Source: Micromonospora sp. WMMA1947
GTDB taxonomy: Bacteria; Actinomycetota; Actinomycetes; Mycobacteriales; Micromonosporaceae
Assembly: GCF_027497355.1 (NCBI RefSeq)
Contig: NZ_CP114909.1
Location: forward strand, 5,165,001-5,229,000
Direction: 5' to 3'
Length of the DNA stretch: 64,000 nt
The notes beneath the pieces were generated by a model that saw only the letters and a list, made by a program, of their open reading frames with translations, ran no database searches and was not told where the DNA came from. Shown here one piece after another: positions 36,242 to 45,846 of the stretch (its first letter is position 1; every line of letters begins with the position of its first letter). A program made the translations under genes and the position numbers.

Positions 36242-36428
36242 CCTGACCGGCGCCCACTGGCGCAAGAGCACCCGCAGCGGCGACAACGGCGGCGCGTGTG
36301 TCGAGGTCGCCGACAACCTCCCCGGCCTCGTCGCCGTACGCGACAGCAAGGACCCGGCCGGGCCGGCTCTCACCTTCTCCCCTACCACTTGGATGAGCTT
36401 CGTCCGGGCCACCAAGACCGGCCGCTGA
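36234..36428 (+). CDS. DUF397 protein
   Basis: A 64-residue protein from ATG 36234, preceded by GGAGAGG. The family signature is complete: WRKSTRSGDNGGACVEVAD, VAVRDSKDP and a C-terminal W-x-x-F-V. DUF397 proteins pair with XRE-DUF5753 regulators, the whiJ/abaA-like arrangement, and are thought to modulate the regulator. The eight-base overlap with the upstream gene supports coupled translation. Confidence 0.93.
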   Translation: MANLTGAHWRKSTRSGDNGGACVEVADNLPGLVAVRDSKDPAGPALTFSPTTWMSFVRATKTGR

Positions 36429-36491
36429 ACCACGTCGCCATCGGGAGCGCAGCCAGCAGAGATGCCGGAGGCGCTCCCGTCGTACTGTCGC

Positions 36492-36932
36492 TCAGGGGCT
36501 TGTGTCGCCCTCAGGCTTCGCTGCCCGGTCGAACAGCGACCAACAGCTCCGCCACGCCACCACCTGGGCTGGGTAGATAGCAGTGTGGCGACTATCGGGG
36601 TTACGCGGGCGCACGCCTCCGACTCTCGACATGAACTCCTGGTGCCGCTCATCGATTCCCGCTGCGCAGGTCGGCTCCGGGCACGACGTAGAAGTCCCGC
36701 CGCCCGTCGGTGACATCCACTAGGACGTGAAGTCAATCGAGGCAGCCGTGGCCTTGTACACGTCTGCAATCATCCATGCGCCCTGGGCGGCGGCCTGAAC
36801 CGCTGCCCGCCTGCCGTTGATCTTCACAAACGTCTGCGGACCCTCGCGGCTCGCCGAATAGCCCTGCAACAGCGCCTCGGCCACTGCAAGGTGCCGCCCA
36901 GCCTGGTGCTTCTGATGGTTGCTCGGAGCCAT
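36492..36932 (-). pseudogene. Broken small PDDEXK-like protein downstream of the DrmMI-type methylase
   Basis: ATG 36932 opens a frame of 70 codons (MAPSNHQKHQAGRHLAVAEA ... KATAASIDF) that stops at TAG 36720-36722. Inserting one base after ATCGACTTC near 36723 yields the continuation YVLVDVTDGRRDFYVVPG. Removing one base near 36655 then returns to the first frame, giving GIDERHQEFMSRVGGVRP to TGA at 36492. The reconstructed protein of about 146 residues follows the N-x-x-x-x-AG-x-x-x-V-A-E plan of small resolvase-like PDDEXK proteins, but the expected V-x-V-K strand reads AAVQAAAQG, so catalytic residues seem lost. It is the last member of the DISARM-like operon, 29 bases after the methylase. 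Confidence 0.5.
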
Positions 36933-36961
36933 CTGTTCTCAAAGGGTGAGAAGGGGAAGGA

Positions 36962-39900
36962 CTACGACCGCCAGCCCGCGTCAATCGCATCCTGAAGCCG
37001 CTTACTGAATACGGCATGCGCCTGCCGATACTCGTTCTCCCGATCAGCTTTGTAGAACGGCGCAGCATACCCCTCGGGCGGCCGGTTCCGCTCGGGATCG
37101 TCCAAGTACGCCATCAACTGTTCGTGATGCTCCTTTGTCTGACCGAAGCCGAAGGTGCTGTGGCTGGCAGCTATTTTTCGGCTTTTTGAATCGAACCACG
37201 CCCCGCGATCATAATCTGCTAAAACGGGGTAGCGCGAGCGATAGATTGCAACGAGTTGATTGGCGGTTACGCCAAGCCACACCGAAACTAGGGCATCGAT
37301 CTCCACCAAGGCAGCACGCCTAGCGCGTTCGGTTCGCAAAGCAGTTTCCCGAGTCCACTCTGCTCTAGCGGTAGCGAGCGGACTTAGGCCAGGCCAGTCC
37401 AGTGCCCACGATTCGCGCGACAGCCGATCAAAGTCACACAGTTCCTCCCAGAGCTTTGCGTAAGCTTCAGTCAGGCAACTTAGGCGCAAAACGCGAAGCA
37501 GCAGAGCGTTCGCCAACGGGTGATCAACCAGGGCGCCCGGCATGTTTGCTGCGTCAGCTCCACGAAGATCCGCACGGCCGGTTACTCGGAGGATGTAATC
37601 CAAGGGCAACGCCGCCCAGAAACCCGCGTTCATGACTGTCTCGCGGTTCGTCGGAAGGGCCAGCGAGTGCACGGAGTCGACGTGCGCGGGTCCAGGGGGA
37701 ATAAGCGCGGCAAAAAGGGACCTTTCGCCGTCGAAGGATATCCGCCGGCGCCATGCAATGCGGTAGTAGTCCGTGTATCGGCGACCGTCCCACTGATCTT
37801 GAAGCCCATGGTATCGGCTCAGATTACAAGCGCGGACATAGTTGGTTGAAGGAACTGCTGATGAAGACAGCTTCGCTGGATCAACCAAATGCCAGTCCTG
37901 AATACTGTTACAGGGAACCTTGGGCACCTTGTAGAAGGGCAGCGCAACGGAGAAGTGCGGTCCTTGCAGTATGACATCCGAGAAGTGCACAGGGCTCGCG
38001 CTCTCCTCACGAATAACACCCGCCTCCCTAGAACCTCGCTCATGATATCCGCCGCTTATGCGCGGGCCAAGCCAGCCCAGCCGCTGGCCAACGGCAGCAA
38101 GAGCAGAGATGGCCCCCTGCTCGTCTAATGTCACGGGATATAGCAGCGGACTTCGAACTACAGGGAGACTATCGTCTCCGAGAAGCCGACTCCACTCGCG
38201 AAGCACCCTCTCATCAACAGTGGTCAACCTAGATCGATGCGGCCGGAGCTCCCACGCCCCGTTGTGTTTGATGCCGGGACGATCACCGGAGCCATCATGC
38301 GAAAGCGATTCCACCAAGGTCATCGGATGGAACAGCCAACTGGCGTGAACGAAGTTGATGTCTTGTTGACATCCATAGACATTCACGCCATATTGGCGCG
38401 TTCCTTGAATCTCTGGAAATAGCTGTTTGCGGTTTGAGAAGTGAGCATGGAACCGGAGATGGCGGTACGTTGCCTCACGTAAAACCCCTTCGTTTGCACC
38501 ACTGAAATGACTATCAGGATGGATTAGCGCCGCCATCCCTCTCGGAGCCTGGTTACCCCACACCCGCACCATAAAGGCTCGGTAGAGATCCGGCTGTGTG
38601 CCGACCAAGAGCTGATACATTCCAGGCGATCCGAAGGCCCGCGCACCGCCGACATTCGTGGTTAGTTCCCGAAGCAGGAACCGCCATCGGCGAGTTTGGA
38701 GGGTCTGCTTCTTCCGCTCACGCCACTGCTGCGTCGACTGTCTTCCGGAGAGCACAAACCAGGGATCCAACTCCGCCAACACAAGCGTCTCATCCCAGAT
38801 TGGACGTACCCACGGCGGGTTGCCGACCTGGAGGTCGAAGCCGCCCTTGGCGAACGCCTGCGCGAACGTCAGCTCCCAGTGGAAGAAGCCCTGCTGCTCC
38901 GCGATCCGCTCGGCCGCCAGCAGCCACGGGAACCGGTCGGCCAGCATCCACGGCGAGTCCACACCGATCACCCCGTCGAGCTTCTGCTCAAGCTCACTCA
39001 TCTCGGCCAGGCTGTCGAGCTTGCGGCCGTAGAAGCGTTCGGTGTTCTCGTCCACGTCGCTGCGCCCGACCAGCGCCTCCGCGAACGTCAGCCAGTCGTC
39101 CAGGTTGGTCAGCGGCACCTGCTTGCGGAGCTGTTCGGCCACGGTCATCCGGCGGGTGCCGGTCGCCTTGGTCGGCAGGGTCATCTGCCGTGGCTCCACG
39201 TTGCCGAAGATGTCCGGCGTCTCGTATACCACCTGCTCCTCGTACGCCGGAATGTCCTTGACGTGCGACACCTGGACGGGCGCGGCCGGGTATGCCGCCA
39301 GGTCCGAGCCGTCGAGCAGGCCGACCTTGTCCAGCGGCCAGAACCACAGCGCGCACCAGACGTCCATCAGGGTCTTGAGCCGCCAGTACGGCGTGCCGGG
39401 CGCGGTGAGGTCGGCGAGGATCTTCTCCCGGGGCACCGCCCCGGTGACCGGCGGCAGGTCGTCAGCGCCCCAGACGGCGATGTCGCGGCGGATCTCCCGC
39501 TCGGAGATGGCGAGCCGCTGCTGCACCAGCCCCCACAGGAACTCGACCCGCCCGGCCAGCGCCTGCAACCGCTTGACCTGCGAGTTCTTCCCCTTGCCAG
39601 ACGGCACCCGCTTCATCGCCGTACGCCAGGATTTGAGCTTGGCGGTTTCGGCCGGCGCCAGCTCGCGGGCCTCCTTCTCCCCCGCGACCGCGCCCCACCC
39701 GTCGGCGGGGAGCAGGAAGTGGTGGACGGTGTCCTCGTCGATCGGCCCGTCCCGGAACGGCTTCTCCGCCGGGGCCGTGGTAAGCCAGGACTTGTCGGCG
39801 AGCTGCTTCGGTTCGTAGGTCTTGCGTCCGCAGCCGATGAGGGAGTTGCCGCGTTGCAGGTGCAGGCCGAACCAGGGCGCCTGGAGGCCGGCGTGCATGA

Positions 39901-41869
39901 CGTTCAGCCAGAGTGAGACTTCGGCCAGCTCGACGGCGGTGCGGTTGAGGTCGACGCCGTAGCTGTTGTGCAGCGCGATGTACGCCTTCACCCGCTGGAG
40001 TTCGAGGTGGTACTGCTCCGGGTCCAGGTCGACCTTCAGCTCGCGGGCGCGGCGGCGTAGGTATTCAGCGGCGACCTGGTTGATCGCCTCGTTGAGGAAC
40101 GCGCCGGAGCCGAGCGCTGGCTCGCAGATCGTCCAGTCCAGCAGCTCCCGCGCCGGGGTGGTGGTGCCGTCCTGGTCGAGGCGGTACTTCAGGGCGAGCT
40201 GGACGGTGACCTCGGTCAGCGACTGCGGGGTGTAGTAGGAGGCGCTGGTCTGCCGGTCCCGGCCGGCGAGACGGTAGACGAACGCGCCGGGGGCGTAGCT
40301 GACCCGGCTGCGCACACCCGTGTACGGGTCCTCCTTGTAGACGAAGACGCTGTCCTCGTACTCGTCTGCCTTGGAGGCCGGGATCATCCACGAGCCGTCC
40401 TTCGGGTCGCCGCCCTTGGCGACCTCGTAGAGCTGCTCGGTGGCGACGAACCCGGTGTAGGACATCAGGCCCTCGTAGACGGCGCCGAGCTGGTTGATGC
40501 CGAGCTGGGCGTACGAGATGAAGCCACCGCGGCGCCGCTTCGCGCCCTTGGTCAGCATGAGCCGGCGCAGCACCTGGTAGAGGACCTTGTTGCGCAGCCG
40601 GGTGTCGATGATCGGCGCATCCGGGTCGTCCTCGTCGCCGTCCGGTGCGAAGACCCGGCCGATGAGCTTGGTCTTCTCCGGCAGGAACAGGTCCGAGCGC
40701 ATCGGCTCGAAGCGAAGCCCCTCCCCCTCGCTGGCCTTGTCGTCGACGTCCGCCCCGGCACGCGGGCGGTGGCCGTCGTTGACCATGCGGAACAGCAGGT
40801 CCAGCGACTCGTACAGGTGTAAGCCGCCCTCGGCGGAGGGAGCGAGCCGGCGCGAGACCAGGTCACCGACGCGAGCGAGGCTGTAGCCCTCGACGTACTC
40901 GCGGTCGTTGACCGGCAGGACGCCCAGTTCGGGCCGGGCTTCGGCGTAGAGCAGGAACAGGATCCGGTAGAGGTAGCGCAACGCCTCCCGCCCGAGTTCC
41001 CTGGCCAGTTCGTCGAGCTCCATCACGTCCTGCGGCTGGTAGCCGGCCTGCCGGATGCGGTCGAGGACCTCGTTGGCGATGAGTTCGACGGAGACCTTCA
41101 GGCCCTCGCGCAGCTCGCTGGAGACGCCGACAGCGTGCTGGCGGGAGCCGGCGACCAGATCGGCGAGGGGTTCGGTGCCGCCCTCGGCGGGCGGGCGCAG
41201 CGAGTCGGCGCCGAACAGCGCGGCGACGACGTCGTACTCCCGGTCGTCGTTGCGGGCGTAGGCGGTGTCCAGGCTGACGGCCAGGTAGCGGCCCTCACCC
41301 CAGGCGGTGCGGTCGGCGAGGGTCACCACGCCGCCGCTGAGGATCAGGACGTACCGGGGTTTCGGGTCGTCGGCGGCGAAGAGCCACGACGCGAGCTTGG
41401 CACCGGTGTCAATCGTCTCGGTGCCGTTCAGGGTGACCGGGGCGAGCAGGCGGCCGGCGTCGTCCGGGTCCTGCGCGGCCTCGGCGTCGACGGCCCAGCC
41501 GCAGCCGAGTGCGACGATGCCGTGCGCGGAGGTGAGCTCCGCGTGCGCGACAGTGATCTGATGCTCCTGGCCGGCGCGCTCGACGGTGATGGTCTGCGGC
41601 TGCGGCTCGAAGCCGAGGGCCCGCAGCATGTCCTGGTGCAGCTTGCGCAGCCGCTCCGGGTCGAAGAACTCGTCGTCGGCCAGCTCCGTCTTCGCGTCGA
41701 AGTAGGGTCGGCGCAGGCCCCGCAGCCCGGTGCGCGGTGTCTGGTCGCCCGCCTTCTCCCGCTCGGCCCACTGCTTGAGCAGGCCACTCTTCAGGGTGGT
41801 GGGCAGGATCTCGGCGAGGTAGTGGGCGGAAAGGTACTCGCCGCGGTTGGTCAGCGCTTCGAAGCTCAT
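36962..41869 (-). CDS. drmMI: DrmMI-type class I DISARM N6-adenine DNA methyltransferase
   Basis: A 1,635-residue protein. ATG 41869 overlaps the DrmD stop by four bases (ATGA). The N-terminal 540 residues are helical. The methylase core has SASYYTPQSLTEVTV near 548, motif I ICEPALGSGAFL near 585, and motif IV GNPPW near 1014, with a long insert between them as in PglX and Eco57I-type enzymes. The C-terminal 600 residues should hold the target-recognition domain. Base composition drops visibly from about 38.8 kb to the gene end, starting next to the NPPW motif, which suggests replacement of the recognition half. In class I DISARM this enzyme marks host DNA and pairs with DrmD. PglX of BREX is the alternative, but the adjacent DrmD and absence of pglZ favour DISARM. 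Confidence 0.82.
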   Translation of the reverse strand: MSFEALTNRGEYLSAHYLAEILPTTLKSGLLKQWAEREKAGDQTPRTGLRGLRRPYFDAKTELADDEFFDPERLRKLHQDMLRALGFEPQPQTITVERAGQEHQITVAHAELTSAHGIVALGCGWAVDAEAAQDPDDAGRLLAPVTLNGTETIDTGAKLASWLFAADDPKPRYVLILSGGVVTLADRTAWGEGRYLAVSLDTAYARNDDREYDVVAALFGADSLRPPAEGGTEPLADLVAGSRQHAVGVSSELREGLKVSVELIANEVLDRIRQAGYQPQDVMELDELARELGREALRYLYRILFLLYAEARPELGVLPVNDREYVEGYSLARVGDLVSRRLAPSAEGGLHLYESLDLLFRMVNDGHRPRAGADVDDKASEGEGLRFEPMRSDLFLPEKTKLIGRVFAPDGDEDDPDAPIIDTRLRNKVLYQVLRRLMLTKGAKRRRGGFISYAQLGINQLGAVYEGLMSYTGFVATEQLYEVAKGGDPKDGSWMIPASKADEYEDSVFVYKEDPYTGVRSRVSYAPGAFVYRLAGRDRQTSASYYTPQSLTEVTVQLALKYRLDQDGTTTPARELLDWTICEPALGSGAFLNEAINQVAAEYLRRRARELKVDLDPEQYHLELQRVKAYIALHNSYGVDLNRTAVELAEVSLWLNVMHAGLQAPWFGLHLQRGNSLIGCGRKTYEPKQLADKSWLTTAPAEKPFRDGPIDEDTVHHFLLPADGWGAVAGEKEARELAPAETAKLKSWRTAMKRVPSGKGKNSQVKRLQALAGRVEFLWGLVQQRLAISEREIRRDIAVWGADDLPPVTGAVPREKILADLTAPGTPYWRLKTLMDVWCALWFWPLDKVGLLDGSDLAAYPAAPVQVSHVKDIPAYEEQVVYETPDIFGNVEPRQMTLPTKATGTRRMTVAEQLRKQVPLTNLDDWLTFAEALVGRSDVDENTERFYGRKLDSLAEMSELEQKLDGVIGVDSPWMLADRFPWLLAAERIAEQQGFFHWELTFAQAFAKGGFDLQVGNPPWVRPIWDETLVLAELDPWFVLSGRQSTQQWRERKKQTLQTRRWRFLLRELTTNVGGARAFGSPGMYQLLVGTQPDLYRAFMVRVWGNQAPRGMAALIHPDSHFSGANEGVLREATYRHLRFHAHFSNRKQLFPEIQGTRQYGVNVYGCQQDINFVHASWLFHPMTLVESLSHDGSGDRPGIKHNGAWELRPHRSRLTTVDERVLREWSRLLGDDSLPVVRSPLLYPVTLDEQGAISALAAVGQRLGWLGPRISGGYHERGSREAGVIREESASPVHFSDVILQGPHFSVALPFYKVPKVPCNSIQDWHLVDPAKLSSSAVPSTNYVRACNLSRYHGLQDQWDGRRYTDYYRIAWRRRISFDGERSLFAALIPPGPAHVDSVHSLALPTNRETVMNAGFWAALPLDYILRVTGRADLRGADAANMPGALVDHPLANALLLRVLRLSCLTEAYAKLWEELCDFDRLSRESWALDWPGLSPLATARAEWTRETALRTERARRAALVEIDALVSVWLGVTANQLVAIYRSRYPVLADYDRGAWFDSKSRKIAASHSTFGFGQTKEHHEQLMAYLDDPERNRPPEGYAAPFYKADRENEYRQAHAVFSKRLQDAIDAGWRS

Positions 41870-44667
41870 GCGGCACTCTCCGGGGACGGGACGAGGACGG
41901 CGAGAACCCGCAGCAGCGGATCCCCCGCGGTCTCCAGACGATCGAGCAGATCGTGCTGCTCGGCGACGGTGTTCCGCGCCCGTTCACGGCGCTTCGCACG
42001 GTGCGAGGCGGGCAGCTCGTCAAAGATGCTGGCCTGCTCGAAGGTCTGCAGCCGCCGCCGGTAGTGCTCCAACGGTTCGGCGTTCGCCGCATCCCACTCG
42101 GCGCGTTCGGCCTCAAGGTGCCGGCGGGCTGCCGCGACGGCCTGCGGCAGGAGCTGACGGAACGGGTCGAGCGCCAGGGCCTCCGCGCGGTTGACCATGG
42201 CCGGGCCGACGTTGGCCTCGCGCAGCACCTCGTCCATCGGCCGGATCTCCGGCGCGGCGGGCAGGCCGGAGACGGCCATCCACTGCACCACTGTGGGCTG
42301 GCCGAGGCGGTTGGCGTAGACGCCCTGGATCAGGTAGGTCGGCTTGGTCACGTCGGCGGTTAACACCGGGGCCTGCTGGCGGCCGAGCCGAATGAGCACC
42401 TTGTCGACGAGCCAGTCGACCATCGGGTGGACGTCGCTGAGGAAGGCGATCTCCGGCCACATCGGGGTCTTGCTCTGCCGGGCCTGGTCGAGCTTGCGCT
42501 GGGCGAGTGTGCGGTCGAAGGTGACCTTCAGCCGCAGGTCCTCGCCCTCACGGTGGGCGCGCAGGTAGGAGCGGGGTAGGTCGGTGAGCCGGTGCACCAG
42601 GTCGTCGGGGGCGAGGAACGTGAGCAACTCGTCCTCCCGGCGCAGGTCGATGTGGTCCTCGGGCCGGTCCTCGTAGATTTCCCGCAGCGCCGCGTCAACG
42701 AAGTCCTCGGTGGAGTCGAAGAGCTTCGGCACCCGGGCCACGGCAACGTCCGTCATGACGGGGGCGGTGCCGACATCTCCGAAGAGGTCGGCCATCACGT
42801 CGATCTCGGCGTGGGCAGCCTCGTAGGACTCGTCGATGCTCTTGCCGGCCAGCAGGTCGCGGACCAGCCGGTCCTCCTCGGCCTTGGCGTCGTAGAGACC
42901 AGTTGCGGCTTCGACGCTGCCCAGGCTGCGATGGGCCACCGCTTCCCGGTCGAGCAGCTTCTCGGAGACCGTCCGGTCGTCCTTGGCGTCGTCCCGCTCC
43001 GAGGTGAGGATGAGCGCGCGGAACTGCGGCTGGTGCTTCTGCCCATACCTGTCGATGCGGCCGTTGCGCTGCTCGATCCGGATCAGGCTCCACGGGATGT
43101 CGTAGTGGATCAGGTGATGGCACTGCTGATGCAGGTTGACGCCCTCGGAGGCGACGTCGCCGGTGAACAGCAGCCGCACCTCGCTGCCGGCCAGCTCGAA
43201 CTCCTGGAGGATGCGCTGCTCGTCCTGGTCGGCGACGCCGCCGTGCAGCACCCGCACGGCGTTCGGCTTGAGGCCGAGCATGCCCGGGACCGTCTCGGCC
43301 AGCCACTTGATGGTGGGAACGCGCTCGGAGAACACCACCGCCCTGGTGTCGCTGCCCCTGCCCACGCCGATCTTCTTCAACTCCTCGACAAGCTTTACGA
43401 GCTTGCTGGAGTCGTGGTCGGTCATCGCCGAAGTCAGCTCCGCGAGCCGGTCCAGCGCGGCGCGCTCGGCGCCGGTGGCTTTCTTGCGCCGGTTGGTCAC
43501 CGTCTCGTGCAGCGCCCGGTGCGAGGAGAGGAAAGACTTCAACAACGTGTACGGGAAGAGCCGGTGCTGCCCGGTGACCGCCTCGTCGGTCCACTTGCCG
43601 GCCAGCCACACGTCGGTCAGCTCGTCGAAGATTTGCTCCTCGATCGGGCCGGCCGTGCAGTACACCGCCCGGGACGGGCCCCGGTCGGCCCAGCGGTCGC
43701 CGATCTGGTCCCGCACCTCCGGGCTGATCTTCGTACGGCGCAGGTAGAGGTGGGCGATGTCCTTGGCCTCGTACTGCTTCTCGTTCGCGATCGCGGCCGG
43801 GTCGAGCAGCGAGATCAGCTGCGCGAACGACTCCTTGTCACCGTTGTGCGGAGTGGCGCTGGCGAGCAGCAGGGCATCGGTCTTCGCGGCGAGCCGGCGG
43901 GCCAGCTCATTGCGCTTGGTGCCCTTGTTGATGAGGTTGTGCGACTCGTCGATGACCACGACGTCCCAGGTGGTGGCGTCGAGGTGGTGGCCGAACTGGG
44001 CGGCGTCCTTGAGCGTGTCGACGGAGATGATGGCCCGCTTGAAGTAGGTGAACGGATTCCGGCCAGCCGGGATCTCCTGCTGGATGCGCTGGATTCCGGT
44101 CGAATCCAGTCGCACCAGCGGGATGGCGAACCGGGTCCACAGTTCCCGCTGGAACTGTTCGAGCACCTGCTGCGGTGACACCACCAGGATCCGGTCGCCC
44201 CGGCCCCGGCGGATCAACTCGGCGAGGATCAGCCCGATCTCCAAGGTCTTGCCGAGGCCGACCACGTCGGCGAGCAGGATGCGCGGGCGCAGGCCGGACA
44301 GGGCCAGTTCGACCGGGCGCTGCTGGTAGGTGAGCGGGTCGAGCAGGAACCGGTCGGCGAGGGCGAGGCCGCGTTCGGTGCGCGGCAGTGGCGTACGCCG
44401 CAGCACCGCTTCCAGGAACAGCCTGCTCTGCCGGAACCGCGACGAGGTGTCCACGACGAGTTCCGTCTGCTCGGGAACCAGCGGTGTGATGCCCTCGAGG
44501 CCGGTGAAGAATGTCGCCTCGACGTCCTGGACGAATTCCGACACCCCGACAGCCTTGATCATGATGCCGTCGGCGGTGCCGGTCTTGACGCCTCGGACAA
44601 GCCACTCCTCGTCCCGGACGACGATGCGGGAGCCCGGGGCGAAGGTGGCGTCCTGGGAGGTGGTCAT
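41866..44667 (-). CDS. drmD: DrmD-type SNF2 helicase (class I DISARM)
   Basis: A 933-residue protein. ATG 44667 is chosen because GGAAGG precedes it and the kinase stop lies 14 bases upstream; the longer frame has no ribosome site. It shows LADVVGLGKTLEIGL near residue 146, a DESH box (VVVIDESHNL, near 242), ASATPHNGDKESFAQLIS, GDVASEGVNLHQQCH and QRNGRIDRYGQKHQ near 531. The C-terminal 300 residues are helical and charged. DrmD is the SNF2 ATPase specific to class I DISARM. It overlaps the drmMI start by four bases, so their synthesis is coupled. Confidence 0.85.
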   Translation of the reverse strand: MTTSQDATFAPGSRIVVRDEEWLVRGVKTGTADGIMIKAVGVSEFVQDVEATFFTGLEGITPLVPEQTELVVDTSSRFRQSRLFLEAVLRRTPLPRTERGLALADRFLLDPLTYQQRPVELALSGLRPRILLADVVGLGKTLEIGLILAELIRRGRGDRILVVSPQQVLEQFQRELWTRFAIPLVRLDSTGIQRIQQEIPAGRNPFTYFKRAIISVDTLKDAAQFGHHLDATTWDVVVIDESHNLINKGTKRNELARRLAAKTDALLLASATPHNGDKESFAQLISLLDPAAIANEKQYEAKDIAHLYLRRTKISPEVRDQIGDRWADRGPSRAVYCTAGPIEEQIFDELTDVWLAGKWTDEAVTGQHRLFPYTLLKSFLSSHRALHETVTNRRKKATGAERAALDRLAELTSAMTDHDSSKLVKLVEELKKIGVGRGSDTRAVVFSERVPTIKWLAETVPGMLGLKPNAVRVLHGGVADQDEQRILQEFELAGSEVRLLFTGDVASEGVNLHQQCHHLIHYDIPWSLIRIEQRNGRIDRYGQKHQPQFRALILTSERDDAKDDRTVSEKLLDREAVAHRSLGSVEAATGLYDAKAEEDRLVRDLLAGKSIDESYEAAHAEIDVMADLFGDVGTAPVMTDVAVARVPKLFDSTEDFVDAALREIYEDRPEDHIDLRREDELLTFLAPDDLVHRLTDLPRSYLRAHREGEDLRLKVTFDRTLAQRKLDQARQSKTPMWPEIAFLSDVHPMVDWLVDKVLIRLGRQQAPVLTADVTKPTYLIQGVYANRLGQPTVVQWMAVSGLPAAPEIRPMDEVLREANVGPAMVNRAEALALDPFRQLLPQAVAAARRHLEAERAEWDAANAEPLEHYRRRLQTFEQASIFDELPASHRAKRRERARNTVAEQHDLLDRLETAGDPLLRVLAVLVPSPESAA

Positions 44668-44680
44668 CGGTGGAGCCTTC

Positions 44681-45748
44681 CTACAGGGTCGAGCGTCGGG
44701 CGTACTGGCGGCGGATCCTCTCGACCAGCCATGTGACGTCGGGGCCGGAATCGGTCTGTCGCTCCGGGTCGACCACGGTGGGCTTCGGGTCCGGCACCGG
44801 CACTGTGTCGTCCTCGGGCTCGACCGAGGTGTCCTCCGGGTCCCGCTGGGGATCCTGCAGATCCGCTGGGACGAGCAGTTCAGTGTCCCCGTCATAGGTC
44901 AGGCCGGCGACCTCCTGACGCAGGCCGGACGCTGTCTTGCCGCTACTCGCTGTGGCGACGGCCAGCAGGCGGGCACCGACGTCGTCCAGGCCGGGCCGGG
45001 CGTCGGGGTCGTGGGCCAGCATCGCGCCGAGCAACGGCGTCAGCTCGGCGGGCACGCCCGACAGGTCGGGCAGGTCGCTGGGCTCTGTGATGCGCAGCAG
45101 CAGGTTCCACGAGTTGGTCGGCGGGTAGAGGCCGTGACCGGTCAGGGCGAACACCAGCGTCGCCGCCAGCCCGTAGACGTCCACCGCCGCGGTCAGCTCC
45201 CGCTCACCGCGTACCTGCTCCGGTGACATGTAGGCGGGCGTGCCGACCAGGGCGCCCGGCTCGGTCAGATAGTCGCTGCGGTCGATCAGGATCGCCAGCC
45301 CGAAGTCGATGAGCTTCGGGCCGTCGGGACCGAGGATGATGTTCTGCGGCTTGAGGTCGCGGTGGAGCAGACCGGCCTGGTGCACCTTGCCCAGCCCGTC
45401 GGCGAGCATCGCGCCGACCATGGCGGCAAGCGGCAACGGCAGCGGGCCACGGGCGTCGACGTGCTGCCGCAACGTCGCGCCGGGCACGTACTCCACGGCC
45501 AGCCACGCCGGGTCACCGTAGGGGTCGGCGTTCTCCAGGCGGGCGATCCGCGAGCCGAACACCAGCTTGAGACTGTCGACCTCGGCGGCGAATCGGTCCC
45601 GGATCGTCGGCTCCTCGATCAGGTGCTTCCGGATCACCTTGAGCGCGACACGATCGGCGGTCGGGGACACGGCGAAGAACACCTCACCCATCCCGCCCGA
45701 GCCCAGCGGCTTGACCAACTCGAAGCCGCCGATGGTGCCCAGCGTCAT
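44681..45748 (-). CDS. Ser/Thr protein kinase heading the DrmD-DrmMI genes
   Basis: A 355-residue kinase from ATG 45748. Motifs: LGSGGMGEVF, Lys in VALKVIRK, HRDLKPQN, DFG in LIDFGLAI, and GTPAYMSPEQ. The kinase lobe ends near residue 265. The rest is an acidic, Pro/Asp-rich tail (ADLQDPQRDPEDTSVEPEDD) and a short C-terminal helix; no membrane anchor is present. It sits 14 bases before drmD. A protein kinase is not a core DISARM gene, but kinases recur in related systems (PglW in Pgl/BREX). It may regulate DrmD or the methylase by phosphorylation (inference). Confidence 0.88.
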   Translation of the reverse strand: MTLGTIGGFELVKPLGSGGMGEVFFAVSPTADRVALKVIRKHLIEEPTIRDRFAAEVDSLKLVFGSRIARLENADPYGDPAWLAVEYVPGATLRQHVDARGPLPLPLAAMVGAMLADGLGKVHQAGLLHRDLKPQNIILGPDGPKLIDFGLAILIDRSDYLTEPGALVGTPAYMSPEQVRGERELTAAVDVYGLAATLVFALTGHGLYPPTNSWNLLLRITEPSDLPDLSGVPAELTPLLGAMLAHDPDARPGLDDVGARLLAVATASSGKTASGLRQEVAGLTYDGDTELLVPADLQDPQRDPEDTSVEPEDDTVPVPDPKPTVVDPERQTDSGPDVTWLVERIRRQYARRSTL

Positions 45749-45846
45749 CCCGCCCCCTCACGATGACACCCAACCGAACTGCCGTCCCGACCGCCGGACC
45801 GGAGCCCGGCGGACGCACGACCGTACAACGTTGTTCGATCAAGGAG

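Noticed and set aside
36962..41869. PglX of a BREX system
   Set aside because: The methylase core is compatible, but no pglZ, brxL or brxC is present, and the four-base overlap with a DrmD-type SNF2 gene fits class I DISARM better.
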